Shown in pieces: positions 45,769-54,322 of a stretch of 64,000 bases of DNA; within the stretch, counting starts at the first letter, position 1, and each line of letters starts with the position of its first letter. Location: assembly GCF_000309385.1 (NCBI RefSeq), contig NZ_JH976537.1, positions 3,840,507-3,904,506 on the forward strand, given 5' to 3'. Source of the DNA: Nodosilinea nodulosa PCC 7104. Lineage in GTDB: Bacteria; Cyanobacteriota; Cyanobacteriia; Phormidesmidales; Phormidesmidaceae. The notes beneath the pieces are model-generated. The model made no database searches. It was not told the DNA's origin and was given only the letters and a program-made list of their open reading frames with translations. The position numbers and the translations under genes were made by a program.

Positions 45769-47694
45769 ATGGAGATTGCTGCTAACGGTGCGATCGCAGC
45801 AGCGTACTTTATCATTCCCCTAACGCTGCTGCCGCTGCTGCGGACAGCCAAGCGTGAGATTTGGCTCAATCTGCTGCTGGCCATAGGGTTTATCTTTAGC
45901 TGCGGCGTAGGGCATACCCTGAGCGCGCTCGGCCTGCACAGCACGCCCTGGCACTGGGTGACAGCGGCGGTATCGTGGGCGGCAGTGGTGGTGCTATGCA
46001 GAAGCCAAACCCGGCTGCGCTACCTGACCGAAACCTTTAGCCTGCTGGAAACCACCTGGGAGCAGGCCCTGACCGGCAATGTGCTGTGCGAGCGCGCTGG
46101 CGATGACCTGAAGGTGCTCAGGCTCAACCCCGCTGCTGCCGCCATTACCCAAAATCTGCTGGCCTCCGGCGATCGCCTCTGCGAGAAAATGCCCCTGCAC
46201 CGTCAGCAGGTCTATCCCTACGAGGTGCCGCTGATTGACCTCTACCTAGAAGCGCTGGAATCTGGCGAGTCCAAGCGTCTGGAGTACCAGTACAAGGGCG
46301 AAATTTCCGGCTGGTACATGACTCTGGTGACTCCCCTGTCGCCCCAGCTGCTCTACATGACCTTCGCCGAGGTCAGCGGCATCATCCACGATCCGCTGAC
46401 GGGTCTCTACAACCGCCGCATCCTAGAGATGGAGCTAGAGCACTGGGATGTCTGCCTGTTTCTGGATCTCGATCGCTTTAAGCTGATCAACGACCAGCGG
46501 GGCCACTTTCTGGGCGATGCGCTGCTAAAAGCGGTCGCCACGGTGCTGCAAGATCAGGCCCAAAACCATGACGGGATTGCCGTGCGCAACGGCGGCGACG
46601 AATTTTTGCTGCTGCTGCCCGCTGCCGCCGCCGATGCTGCTGAGCCGCGCCCTACTCCGGCGGCGATCGCCGCCAGTGTGCTAGCCGATATTCTCCTCAT
46701 CGAAATCGAGGGGGCCAGCATCAGCGCCTCCATTGGCGTTGCCAGCGGCGTTATCCATGCCTTTCAGGAAGATGCCCCGATCAACCGGCTGCTGCAGGCG
46801 GCCGAAACCGCTCTGCGCGAGGCCAAACGCAACCGGCGCTCCAACTTACCCCAGCATCGCATTCAGGTATGGAATACCGCTCTGGCTTGGCGGCGGCTGC
46901 GCCAGATCACCCTGGAAGCCTATTTGGCGCAGCGCAGCAGCGAGCTAGAGTTTTGGCTCGCCTACCAGCCCATTTGCCACATGGAAACCGGCGCGATTGT
47001 CGGCGCTGAAGCCCTAATCCGCTGGGATTCGGCTCGCCTGGGACGGGTGTCACCGTCGGAATTTATACCGGTTGCCGAAGCGACGGGATTGGTACACCGC
47101 ATCAGCGACTGGGTGCTCTGCCACGCCCTAGAGCAGTTGGCCCAGTGGCAGGAGGTCGCGCCTCAGTTCAATCTCTCCATCAATATCAGCCCCCTGGAGC
47201 TAGAAGACGACGACTTCTTGGACCGCATCACGCAGCGGGTTGCGGGGGCGGGCATTGCCAGCAACCACTTTGGCATTGAGATTACCGAGCGGGGCATCTA
47301 CAACAACCTGGAGCGCTACCTGCAAAGCCTGCAAGACCTTCGCGATATGTCGCTACGGCTCAAGGTTGACGATTTTGGCATGGGGCAGTCGGGGCTGGCC
47401 CAGCTCTTGCAGTTTCGCTTTGATGAGGTCAAAGTCGATCGCTACTTTATTCCCACCAGCGCTCAAAATTTAGAGAAGGTGGCGATCTGCCGGGCGATCG
47501 CAAATCTGTCTCAGGGAATCAACTTTGACCTGGTGGCCGAGGGCATTGAGCAATCTAGCCAGCGCGACCTGATGCTGGGGCTGAACTACAACTACGGCCA
47601 GGGCTATCTCTTTGCTAGGCCGATGACGGCGCCGAACCTGACCACCCTACTGCAAGCGGGAACCTCTTTGTCGCCTCAGCCGCCGAGGGACTAG
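45769..47694 (+). CDS. GGDEF-EAL protein with ethylene-receptor-like membrane sensor
   Basis: A 641-residue protein. The N-terminal three membrane helices (about 5-85) resemble the ethylene-binding domain of ETR1/Slr1212: AYFIIPLTLLPLL aligns with AYFSIPLEL, and CGVGH (Cys45, His49) with the copper ligands C-x-x-x-H. The position of ETR1 Asp25 is Asn6. A PAS-like region (about 105-205) follows, then GGDEF (NGGDEF near 274, intact) and EAL (GAEALIRW near 413, with NISP, EITERG, VDDFG and AEGIEQ intact). It could both make and break c-di-GMP under control of a small ligand or copper. Confidence 0.85.
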   Translation: MEIAANGAIAAAYFIIPLTLLPLLRTAKREIWLNLLLAIGFIFSCGVGHTLSALGLHSTPWHWVTAAVSWAAVVVLCRSQTRLRYLTETFSLLETTWEQALTGNVLCERAGDDLKVLRLNPAAAAITQNLLASGDRLCEKMPLHRQQVYPYEVPLIDLYLEALESGESKRLEYQYKGEISGWYMTLVTPLSPQLLYMTFAEVSGIIHDPLTGLYNRRILEMELEHWDVCLFLDLDRFKLINDQRGHFLGDALLKAVATVLQDQAQNHDGIAVRNGGDEFLLLLPAAAADAAEPRPTPAAIAASVLADILLIEIEGASISASIGVASGVIHAFQEDAPINRLLQAAETALREAKRNRRSNLPQHRIQVWNTALAWRRLRQITLEAYLAQRSSELEFWLAYQPICHMETGAIVGAEALIRWDSARLGRVSPSEFIPVAEATGLVHRISDWVLCHALEQLAQWQEVAPQFNLSINISPLELEDDDFLDRITQRVAGAGIASNHFGIEITERGIYNNLERYLQSLQDLRDMSLRLKVDDFGMGQSGLAQLLQFRFDEVKVDRYFIPTSAQNLEKVAICRAIANLSQGINFDLVAEGIEQSSQRDLMLGLNYNYGQGYLFARPMTAPNLTTLLQAGTSLSPQPPRD

Positions 47695-47843
47695 CTGAGG
47701 GCATAGGGCCGCGAGGTGAGGGTAAAACGGTATCTTGCAATACAAAATATTACTTTTTGGCTGGGCTGATTCGCCTTGGCGGAACCTTAAATAAGCGGCA
47801 CAATTTGCTGTCTCACCATCCCTTCACTCTTTGGTGTTAGCCC

Positions 47844-49136
47844 ATGGCTACCTCTATTTTGTCCGATGCCAACCGCCGTCTAGAGCGGGCGCTCAAGTAT
47901 GTTTCGATTTCCGACGATGCCTCCGAGCGGTTGCGCTATCCCAAGGCCAGCCTCACTGTGTCAATTCCGGTGCGGATGGATGATGGCACCCTGAAGGTGT
48001 TTCAGGGCTATCGGGTGCGCTACGACGACACACGCGGCCCCACCAAGGGCGGCATTCGCTTTCACCCCGGTGTCACCCTCGACGAGGTGCAGTCCCTCGC
48101 TTTTTGGATGACCTTTAAGTGTGCTGCCCTCAACCTGCCCCTGGGCGGCGCCAAGGGCGGCGTGACGGTGAACCCCAAGGAGCTGTCGAAGTTTGAGCTA
48201 GAGCGGCTGAGTCGGGGATATATCGATGCGATCGCCAACTTCATTGGCCCCGATGTTGATGTGCCCGCCCCCGATGTCTACACCAACCCCATGATCATGG
48301 GCTGGATGATGGACCAGTACAGTATCATTCGCCGCAAGCTCAGCCCGGCGGTGATCACGGGCAAGCCGCTCAGCATGGGCGGCAGCCAGGGCCGCGACAC
48401 CGCCACGGGCACTGGCGCATTTTACGTTTTGCAGGCCATGATGGCCAAGTTTGGCCGCGCGCCTCAGACCACCACCGTCGCCGTGCAGGGGTTTGGCAAT
48501 GCGGGCAGCGTCATCGCCCGGCTGCTATTCGATGCCGGTTATAGGGTTGTGGCGGTGAGCGATTCCCAGGGCGGGGTCTATGCCCCCTCCGGGCTGGACA
48601 TCCCCAGCATTCAGCAGTTTAAGACCTCGACCCGCAGCATTAAAGCGGTGTACTGCGAGGGCACCGTGTGCAACATCGTCGACGACCACGCCACCATCAC
48701 CAACGAGGAACTGCTGGCTCTGGATGTGGATATTTTGATTCCGGCGGCGCTGGAGAATCAAATCACCGCCGAGAATGCCAATATCGTCAAGGCCCGCTAC
48801 ATTTTTGAGGTGGCCAACGGCCCCATCACCTCCGAGGCCGATCGCATTCTAGAGGCCAAAGATATCTACGTCTTTCCCGATATTCTGGTCAATGCGGGCG
48901 GGGTAACGGTGAGCTACTTTGAGTGGGTCCAAAACCGCAGCGGCCTCTACTGGTCGGTGGAAGATGTCAACACTCGCCTGCGGTCAATGATGGTGGCCGA
49001 GGGCGAACATATCTGGAAAATTGCCCAGGAATTAGCCATTTCTCCCCGCACCGCCGCCTATGTCCACGCCCTTGAGCGGCTGGGCGATGCCCTCAACGAC
49101 AAGGGCACCCGCGACTACTACGTCAGCGGCATCTAG
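47844..49136 (+). CDS. gdhA: Glutamate dehydrogenase (Glu/Leu/Phe/Val dehydrogenase family)
   Basis: A 430-residue hexameric-type dehydrogenase interconverting 2-oxoglutarate plus ammonium and glutamate. The substrate part has GPTKGGIRFHPGV (Lys68), the Lys92 region and PLGGAKGGV (Lys104). The coenzyme part has VAVQGFGNAGSVIARLL as the Rossmann loop. Length and motifs fit the cyanobacterial gdhA product; coenzyme preference cannot be set from sequence alone. It is monocistronic, followed by a MITE-like repeat. Confidence 0.92.
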   Translation: MATSILSDANRRLERALKYVSISDDASERLRYPKASLTVSIPVRMDDGTLKVFQGYRVRYDDTRGPTKGGIRFHPGVTLDEVQSLAFWMTFKCAALNLPLGGAKGGVTVNPKELSKFELERLSRGYIDAIANFIGPDVDVPAPDVYTNPMIMGWMMDQYSIIRRKLSPAVITGKPLSMGGSQGRDTATGTGAFYVLQAMMAKFGRAPQTTTVAVQGFGNAGSVIARLLFDAGYRVVAVSDSQGGVYAPSGLDIPSIQQFKTSTRSIKAVYCEGTVCNIVDDHATITNEELLALDVDILIPAALENQITAENANIVKARYIFEVANGPITSEADRILEAKDIYVFPDILVNAGGVTVSYFEWVQNRSGLYWSVEDVNTRLRSMMVAEGEHIWKIAQELAISPRTAAYVHALERLGDALNDKGTRDYYVSGI

Positions 49137-49196
49137 CCCGGAAGTGCAGTCACCCAGCGCTGAGCCTAAACGCTAGGCACTTTGACCCTGGGCAAA

Positions 49197-49306
49197 AGCT
49201 GTATATGGCCATAGTTATGTTAGTTAGGACATTCAGAAATCCTATGAACGTTCAAACGTTTGAACGTTCATAGGAGACATGTCTTAACCAGACTGGCTAC
49301 AGCTAT
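49197..49306. repeat. Palindromic MITE-like element (best preserved copy)
   Basis: The core at 49241-49274 is a perfect 34-base palindrome built from CCTATGAACGTTCAAAC and its complement. TTAGGACAT (49224-49232) pairs with ATGTCTTAA (49279-49287), and the ends AGCTGTA.../...TACAGCT extend the inverted repeat to about 110 bases. It lies between the convergent gdhA and aat genes. Confidence 0.8.
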
Positions 49307-49326
49307 AAAAGGCAGGGAAGCTGGGT

Positions 49327-49914
49327 TCACAGAAAACTACAGTTTTGCTTGAGCGCAATTTTAAGCAGGCTTTTGTACTCGCGATCGCCCACAATATAGG
49401 CCCCAAACCGCTCCAGGTGCGGGTTCATCATCTGGGCATCAAACAGAGCAAAGTGGCGCTGGCGCAGGTGTTCTACCAGCTTCACCATCGCTACTTTAGA
49501 CCCCTCAGAAATGCGAAAAAACATCGACTCGCCAATAAACGCGCCGCCAATCACTAGGCCCAAAATACCCCCGGCCAGCTCATTGCCCTGCCAGGTCTCA
49601 AAGCTGTAGGCCCAGCCCGCCCGGTGGAGTTCGCTGTAAACCTGCTTGAGTTCCCCTGAGATCCAGGTGGTGTCGCGATCGGCGCAGCCGCTGACCACTT
49701 CCTCGAAGGCTTGGTTGATGGCGACTTGAAAGCGGTTTTGGTTGAGCGATCGCCGCAGCGACCTGGGGTAGCGAAAGCGATCGTCCAGCGGAATCAGGGT
49801 GCGCTGGCGGCTAGAGTACCAGCCCAGATCGTCACCTTCGCCATCGGCCATCAAAAAATACCCTTGGGAGTAGCCGCGAATAATGGCGTCTAGGTCGTAC
49901 TTGGTGGGGATCAC
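49327..49914 (-). CDS. aat: Leucyl/phenylalanyl-tRNA-protein transferase
   Basis: A 195-residue enzyme of the N-end rule pathway that attaches Leu or Phe to proteins with N-terminal Arg or Lys. [11 protein letters not shown] at the start, [35 protein letters not shown] and [14 protein letters not shown] cover the family core. It starts with GTG at 49914. Its presence implies that ClpS-ClpA/C-type degradation exists elsewhere in the genome. Confidence 0.93.
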   Translation of the reverse strand: MIPTKYDLDAIIRGYSQGYFLMADGEGDDLGWYSSRQRTLIPLDDRFRYPRSLRRSLNQNRFQVAINQAFEEVVSGCADRDTTWISGELKQVYSELHRAGWAYSFETWQGNELAGGILGLVIGGAFIGESMFFRISEGSKVAMVKLVEHLRQRHFALFDAQMMNPHLERFGAYIVGDREYKSLLKIALKQNCSFL

Positions 49915-50043
49915 GGCATTCTACACAGCAAAGAGGGGTTGATAATTCGTTACGCTCAGCCGCCCTCGGCTTGGGATTAGAAGCTAAAGCGGTAGTATTG
50001 AGTGTACAGAAGGTTTTCTCAGGTTGCTTCACCCCCCGCACCG

Positions 50044-50442
50044 ATGACAGACCCCCTCGACCCAATTACGCTGCCGCCGCCGGAGGATGCTCAACGGGAA
50101 GGTCAGTGGCTCAAGTCAGCGTTGCTCACCTGGCTCAATGCCGAGTACCTGCCCGAACCCGCCAACCGCACCATTGCCGAGCGGGCCTCCCAGGTATTTG
50201 TGCGCCACCGCATGGAGGGCGAGAACGACGTTGGCTCGCTGGTGATGGCGATCTTGACCGAGCTACAGGCCTTTGACTTTTCAGACAGCTTCTACGGCGA
50301 GTTTACCGTCGCCAATGCCGTCGGCGATCTGCTGTTCGACAGTCTGGGCATCGATCGCTGCTGCGGACGTTCTACTACCCTTGAGACCAACCGCGTAGGC
50401 AAGCTCCCGGATGGCGAAGATACAGAGGGCGACATCAACTAA
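50044..50442 (+). CDS. Conserved cyanobacterial protein of unknown function
   Basis: A 132-residue acidic soluble protein starting MTDPLDPITLPPPEDAQREG. The body (WLKSALLTWLNAEYLPEPAN, ASQVFVRHRMEGENDVGSL, GEFTVANAVGDLLFDSLG) reads as a conserved alpha-helical domain found across cyanobacteria as a hypothetical protein. The ATG at 50044 is chosen; the upstream in-frame extension has low coding character. It is followed 30 bases later by a Uma2-family gene on the same strand. Confidence 0.72.
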   Translation: MTDPLDPITLPPPEDAQREGQWLKSALLTWLNAEYLPEPANRTIAERASQVFVRHRMEGENDVGSLVMAILTELQAFDFSDSFYGEFTVANAVGDLLFDSLGIDRCCGRSTTLETNRVGKLPDGEDTEGDIN

Positions 50443-50472
50443 CCTGTAACGATACGCCGTTACCCCAGGCCT

Positions 50473-51048
50473 ATGACTTCTCTAACCCTGACCCTCGACC
50501 CGGTGGTGCGGCTCACCCGTGAGCAGTTCTACGAGCTGTGCAAGGTTAACCACGACATCCGCCTGGAGCGCAGCAGTACAGGAGATTTGATCCTTATGCC
50601 ACCTACAGGCTGGGAATCGGGTAAGCGCAATGCAAACCTAACCACCGACTTGAATATCTGGAATCGTCAGGCTCAGGCGGGTGTGGTGTTCGACTCTTCC
50701 ACTGGTTTTTCGCTGCCCAATGGGGCCGATCGCTCGCCCGACGTGACCTGGGTCGAAAAATCGCGCATTGAGGCTATCAGCCCAGACCCGGCCAAATTTC
50801 TACCCCTGGCTCCCGATTTTGTGGTTGAGCTGCGATCGGCCACGGACAAGCTGGCCACGCTACAGCACAAAATGGCCGAGTATCGCGATTGTGGCGTACG
50901 GCTGGGGTGGCTGATTGACCCCCAGGAAAAGCGAGTAGAAATCTACCGCCTGGGCCGACCTACCGAGTACCTGAGCCAGCCAGAGCAGCTTTCTGGGGAA
51001 GCGGTGCTGCCAGGCTTTGTGCTCACGCTAGCAACGATTTGGGACTAG
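50473..51048 (+). CDS. Uma2-family (DUF820) putative nuclease
   Basis: A 191-residue member of the same family as the gene at 14.8 kb but clearly a different lineage. It has LTREQFYELCKVNHDIRLER, LIMPPTGWESGKRNANL, SPDVTWVEKSR (conserved Asp), FVVELRSATDKLATLQHKM (Glu, later Lys) and VRLGWLIDPQEKRVEIYR. The PD-(D/E)xK residues look complete. Its biological role is unknown. Confidence 0.88.
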   Translation: MTSLTLTLDPVVRLTREQFYELCKVNHDIRLERSSTGDLILMPPTGWESGKRNANLTTDLNIWNRQAQAGVVFDSSTGFSLPNGADRSPDVTWVEKSRIEAISPDPAKFLPLAPDFVVELRSATDKLATLQHKMAEYRDCGVRLGWLIDPQEKRVEIYRLGRPTEYLSQPEQLSGEAVLPGFVLTLATIWD

Positions 51049-51066
51049 GTGATTAGAGGGTCTCAC

Positions 51067-51097
51067 TAAAAAAGGCCTGAGCGATACCCAGGCCTTT
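51067..51097 (-). terminator. Rho-independent terminator downstream of rpsN
   Basis: AAAGGCCTG (51071-51079) pairs with CAGGCCTTT (51089-51097) around a 9-base loop and is followed by six T on the minus strand. It lies about 60 bases after the rpsN stop. Confidence 0.85.
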
Positions 51098-51155
51098 AGA
51101 TCAAAAAGTTTGAAGCTGAAGGCAGACGCCTTGAACCAGCTCGAATACTGAGAGC

Positions 51156-51458
51156 TTACCAGCTCGACTTGACTACCCCGGGCAGCAAACCCTGGTGGGC
51201 CATCTCGCGCAGCTTGTTGCGGCAGAGGCCGAAGTCGCGGTAGTAGCCACGGGGGCGGCCAGTCAGCCAGCAGCGATTGTGCAGGCGAGTCGGCGCGCTG
51301 TTGCGGGGAAGCTGCTGGATCTTACGGTGAATCGCCACCTTCTCCTGCTGGTTCTCGGCATTGCTGAACTCTTCTAGCAGCGCCTCACGCTTTTGGGCGT
51401 ACTTCGCCACCATTTTCTCCCGCTTGCGCTCCCGCGCAATCATGCTTTTCTTAGCCAT
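51156..51458 (-). CDS. rpsN: 30S ribosomal protein S14
   Basis: A 100-residue small-subunit protein. It begins [19 protein letters not shown] and ends with [20 protein letters not shown] and LPGVVKSSW, the full-length zinc-independent form found in cyanobacteria and plastids. It is not in a ribosomal operon here, as is usual for cyanobacteria. A terminator follows. Confidence 0.97.
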   Translation of the reverse strand: MAKKSMIARERKREKMVAKYAQKREALLEEFSNAENQQEKVAIHRKIQQLPRNSAPTRLHNRCWLTGRPRGYYRDFGLCRNKLREMAHQGLLPGVVKSSW

Positions 51459-51814
51459 TTAGTTTCTCTAGTCGTAAGACCTTATTATCACAAACACAGT
51501 CTACCAATATACGCGACGCCAGCCAGGAGAGTAAACCCTACCTGTCAATTTTTTCCCCAGGACTTTCCTTCGCAGGGTTCTAAATGTAGGGTTAGGGAAA
51601 TTTAGATCGCCAGCGGGATCGGTTTGGAGGTGCTTCGACGACAAACTTAATCGCCTGGATTTTCGTCGCCTTGGCCACCCTTATCATCGTGGTGCAGTTT
51701 ACACATCACTGATTACACACCACTGACCCGTTCTGAACCCCTCTCCTAGGGCGGCTTTAGCCCGCAGGACAGTCACCTAGCCAGCCCATGCGGCATTGAG
51801 GGCCAACCCAAAAC
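51459..51814. other. Intergenic region with start-less membrane peptide frame
   Basis: This stretch between rpsN and the psbK terminator has no intact gene. On the + strand, about 51605-51711, a frame reads a plausible single membrane span (TTNLIAWIFVALATLIIVV) and ends in TGA. It has an upstream stop and no ATG, GTG or TTG before the span, so it is at most debris of a small membrane protein gene. Confidence 0.4.
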
Positions 51815-51846
51815 AAACCCCCAGTGCAGAAGGGCGCTGGGGGTTT
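51815..51846 (-). terminator. Rho-independent terminator downstream of psbK
   Basis: AAACCCCCAG (51815-51824) pairs with CTGGGGGTTT (51837-51846), and on the minus strand the stem runs into TTTGTTTT. It lies about 30 bases after the psbK stop codon. Confidence 0.82.
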
Positions 51847-51877
51847 GAACTATTTGAACTAATCGGGGCTGAAACGC

Positions 51878-52015
51878 TTATTTGAAACCTACGGAAGCCT
51901 GCCAGACAAAAGCCAGCAGCAGGAAAAATACTGGAATGATGGGCAGCACGTCTACCAGGGGGTCGAACAGGGAATAGGCTTCGGGCAGCTTGGCCAGCAG
52001 CATTGCGACTTCCAT
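51878..52015 (-). CDS. psbK: Photosystem II reaction centre protein K
   Basis: A 45-residue precursor of a small PSII subunit near CP43 that helps hold plastoquinone and carotenoid. It reads [20 protein letters not shown], then [18 protein letters not shown] and QASVGFK. The short N-terminal leader is processed at the KLPEAY site, as in other cyanobacteria, and one membrane span follows. GAGAGGA lies upstream of the ATG. It sits 117 bases downstream of tgt on the same strand, an arrangement seen in other cyanobacteria. Confidence 0.95.
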   Translation of the reverse strand: MEVAMLLAKLPEAYSLFDPLVDVLPIIPVFFLLLAFVWQASVGFK

Positions 52016-52132
52016 TTAGTTATTATCCTCTCGTTACACAGCCGGGACAGACCATCCTTCAGACCTCAGCGGAGCGGTACCCTTAGCGCACCGGCTGGAA
52101 TCTGAGAATTGGTAAATTTTCTTCGCATTTTA

Positions 52133-53308
52133 TCATGGTGGGGATACGTCGATCGCAGTTGCGGCTGAGTTTGGCGCTAACCAGTGGGCAAATTCTGTGG
52201 TGAAGCGATCGCCCAAAATCGCCTCTCGGATCCGCTGGGTAAAGCGCACCAGCTCGGTGATGTTGTGGATCGAGATTAGCGTAAAGGCCAGCATCTCCTT
52301 GGCGTGGATTAGGTGGCAGAGGTAGGCGCGGGTGAAGTTTTGGCAGGTGTAGCAGGGGCAGGCGGTATCGATGGGGGTATAGTCGCGGCGAAAGCGCTGG
52401 TTTTTGAGGTTCCAGCGATCGCCTGCCACCAAGGCTGCTCCGTGCCGCGCCAGCCGGGTGGGGATAACGCAGTCGAACAGATCGACCCCGGCGGCGATCG
52501 CCTGGGCCATTTCCCGATAGGTGCCCACCCCCATCAGGTAGCGGGGCTTGTGCTCGGGCAGACAGGGGGCGGTGGCCCTGACGATGGTTTTGATCAGCTC
52601 CGGTGGCTCCCCCACGCTGACCCCGCCGATCGCATAGCCCGGCAGATCCAATGTTGCTAACTGCTCAGCCGCCGAACTGCGCAGGTCGGGGTAGACGCCC
52701 CCCTGCACAATACCAAACAGCGCCTGATCCGGTCGTTGGTGGGCCTCGACGCAGCGCAGCAGCCAGCGCCAGGTGCGATCGGTAGAGGCCTTGATCGTCT
52801 CGCGGCTGCACGGGTAGGGCGGGCACTCGTCGAAGGCCATGATCACATCGGCCCCCAGATCGTTTTGAATTTGGATCGAGGTTTCGGGACGAATATTAAT
52901 GATGCGGCCATCCTTGGGCGACTTGAACGTGACGCCATCTTCGGTGATGGTGCGCATCTGGCTGAGGCTAAATACCTGAAAGCCGCCGGAGTCGGTCAGC
53001 ATAGGGCCATCCCAGCCCATGAAGCGGTGCAGGCCGCCTGCCTCAGCCACAATGTCTTCTCCCGGCTGCAGGTGCAGGTGGTAGGTGTTGGAGAGCACCA
53101 TCTGCGCTCCGGTGGTGGCGAGCTGGGCGGGGGTGACGGTTTTGACGTTGGCCAGGGTGCCCACGGGCATAAACCGGGGCGTGTGCACGGGGCCGTGGGG
53201 GGTGGTGAAGGTACCCGCCCGCGCCAAGGTGTGGCTACAGCGGGCGTCGCAGCTAAAGGAAAAAGCCTGGGTCAAGATTCGGGCGAACCGGTGGTAAGAA
53301 AGCTGCAT
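52133..53308 (-). CDS. tgt: Queuine tRNA-ribosyltransferase
   Basis: A protein of up to 391 residues that exchanges guanine-34 for the queuosine precursor in tRNAs with GUN anticodons. Motifs are [29 protein letters not shown] (catalytic Asp), [23 protein letters not shown] (nucleophile Asp) and the zinc site CPCYTC...LCHLIH. Relatives begin near FSFSCDARC, so the true start may be the TTG at about 53275 rather than the ATG at 53308. psbK follows. Confidence 0.94.
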   Translation of the reverse strand: MQLSYHRFARILTQAFSFSCDARCSHTLARAGTFTTPHGPVHTPRFMPVGTLANVKTVTPAQLATTGAQMVLSNTYHLHLQPGEDIVAEAGGLHRFMGWDGPMLTDSGGFQVFSLSQMRTITEDGVTFKSPKDGRIINIRPETSIQIQNDLGADVIMAFDECPPYPCSRETIKASTDRTWRWLLRCVEAHQRPDQALFGIVQGGVYPDLRSSAAEQLATLDLPGYAIGGVSVGEPPELIKTIVRATAPCLPEHKPRYLMGVGTYREMAQAIAAGVDLFDCVIPTRLARHGAALVAGDRWNLKNQRFRRDYTPIDTACPCYTCQNFTRAYLCHLIHAKEMLAFTLISIHNITELVRFTQRIREAILGDRFTTEFAHWLAPNSAATAIDVSPP

Positions 53309-53923
53309 CGATCATATCATTCTGCCTTCTCTGGTGAGTCTACTGAGTTCAGAGCTGTAGCAGATATAGGAGATAGGGTTCGGAGAAGGACTTGACTCCT
53401 ACAGTCGGTCTCACTGGCATCTATCCAGAGTGTCAACCGCTTAAATCAAACATCGACGGCGCGAGCGCAGGTTTGTTGACTAACGTGCCAAGGTTCTAAG
53501 CAACACCAGAGTTGTTCTTGGCCTATTTGGCAAGAAGGTTCTAGCACACAAATCCCTAGAGCAAGAAACCAACATTTAGGGAAGCGAGGATTCAGCCGTA
53601 CCAGAGGAAAGCGCTAGGGCTGCCCCAAGCTTGGCTCGAAGTTGTATATCAGAATACACTTCACCCCACTAAAAGGATTGGACTCTTTAGCAAGGCTATA
53701 CAAGCTTGGTGCATTAACGAATAAGAGAAAAATCAGTGTTATTCATTATCTCGTTTCAATCCACTTTTCTGTAATTTCACGTATATTTAGGAAAGAGTCC
53801 ACTTGTCCCAAGTCATGATTGGGCAGTGAACTTCATGAATTTCCCAGTGTGTTCCCCTGTAGTCAACGAAGTACATTTGTTCGCGTTATAGCTGGCGCGA
53901 AAATACTACGTGGGGAAAATATT
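53309..53923. other. AT-rich intergenic region before the conflict-type cassette
   Basis: About 615 bases without a gene. GC content falls here relative to the left neighbour and stays low through the next two genes. A single GTTTCAATCC occurs at 53753-53762, but it is not repeated and is not a CRISPR array. The region probably marks the boundary of a transferred segment. Confidence 0.4.
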
Positions 53924-54310
53924 ATGTCGGTTGATTACTCTCTAGTTAGGGTAACTCTGCACTTCACTGATCCGTCCCTCAATCCCGATGAGCAAGATCT
54001 TGAGGTTCAAAAGCTACTGCCACAGTTAGCTCAGTTAGCTGCAGCTGGTGAAGTCGAGCAATCAGGTCGAGTTCTTGATCCTAATCCCCCTGAGAAGAGC
54101 AAGGGCTTTGGTTTTTTGCTAGGCTTGCTTCAAGCCGAAGTAAGTGCTTCTAACTTTAAAGCTTTGTCCCAGTTTTTGGGCGAACGTCTCTCTGGCAAAA
54201 CCATTGAGATGGAGGTAGAGGCTAATGGAAGAAAATTAAAATTAAAAGCTAGTAGTCAAGCTGAATTATCTGCTGCTTTGAAGGCAGCCCAAGAGTTTAT
54301 CGGTGACTAG
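53924..54310 (+). CDS. EACC1-like small protein (effector-associated constant component)
   Basis: A 128-residue protein starting SVDYSLVRVTLHF, then a helix (LPQLAQLAAAGEVEQ), a Gly-rich turn (EKSKGFGFLLGLLQAEV), another helix and a strand pair TIEMEVEANGRKLKLKA, closing with a helix. This order resembles EACC1, the small protein described beside caspase or trypsin effectors in bacterial NTP-dependent conflict systems. The gene ends 12 bases before a caspase-like gene, which supports the reading. The identification is from pattern memory only; it could be an unrelated caspase-linked family. Confidence 0.6.
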   Translation: MSVDYSLVRVTLHFTDPSLNPDEQDLEVQKLLPQLAQLAAAGEVEQSGRVLDPNPPEKSKGFGFLLGLLQAEVSASNFKALSQFLGERLSGKTIEMEVEANGRKLKLKASSQAELSAALKAAQEFIGD

Positions 54311-54322
54311 AGGGCTGTTATT

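Noticed and set aside
53753..53762. GTTTCAATCC, the opening of many cyanobacterial CRISPR repeats
   Set aside because: It occurs once only; no second copy at a 65-75 base interval and no cas genes.
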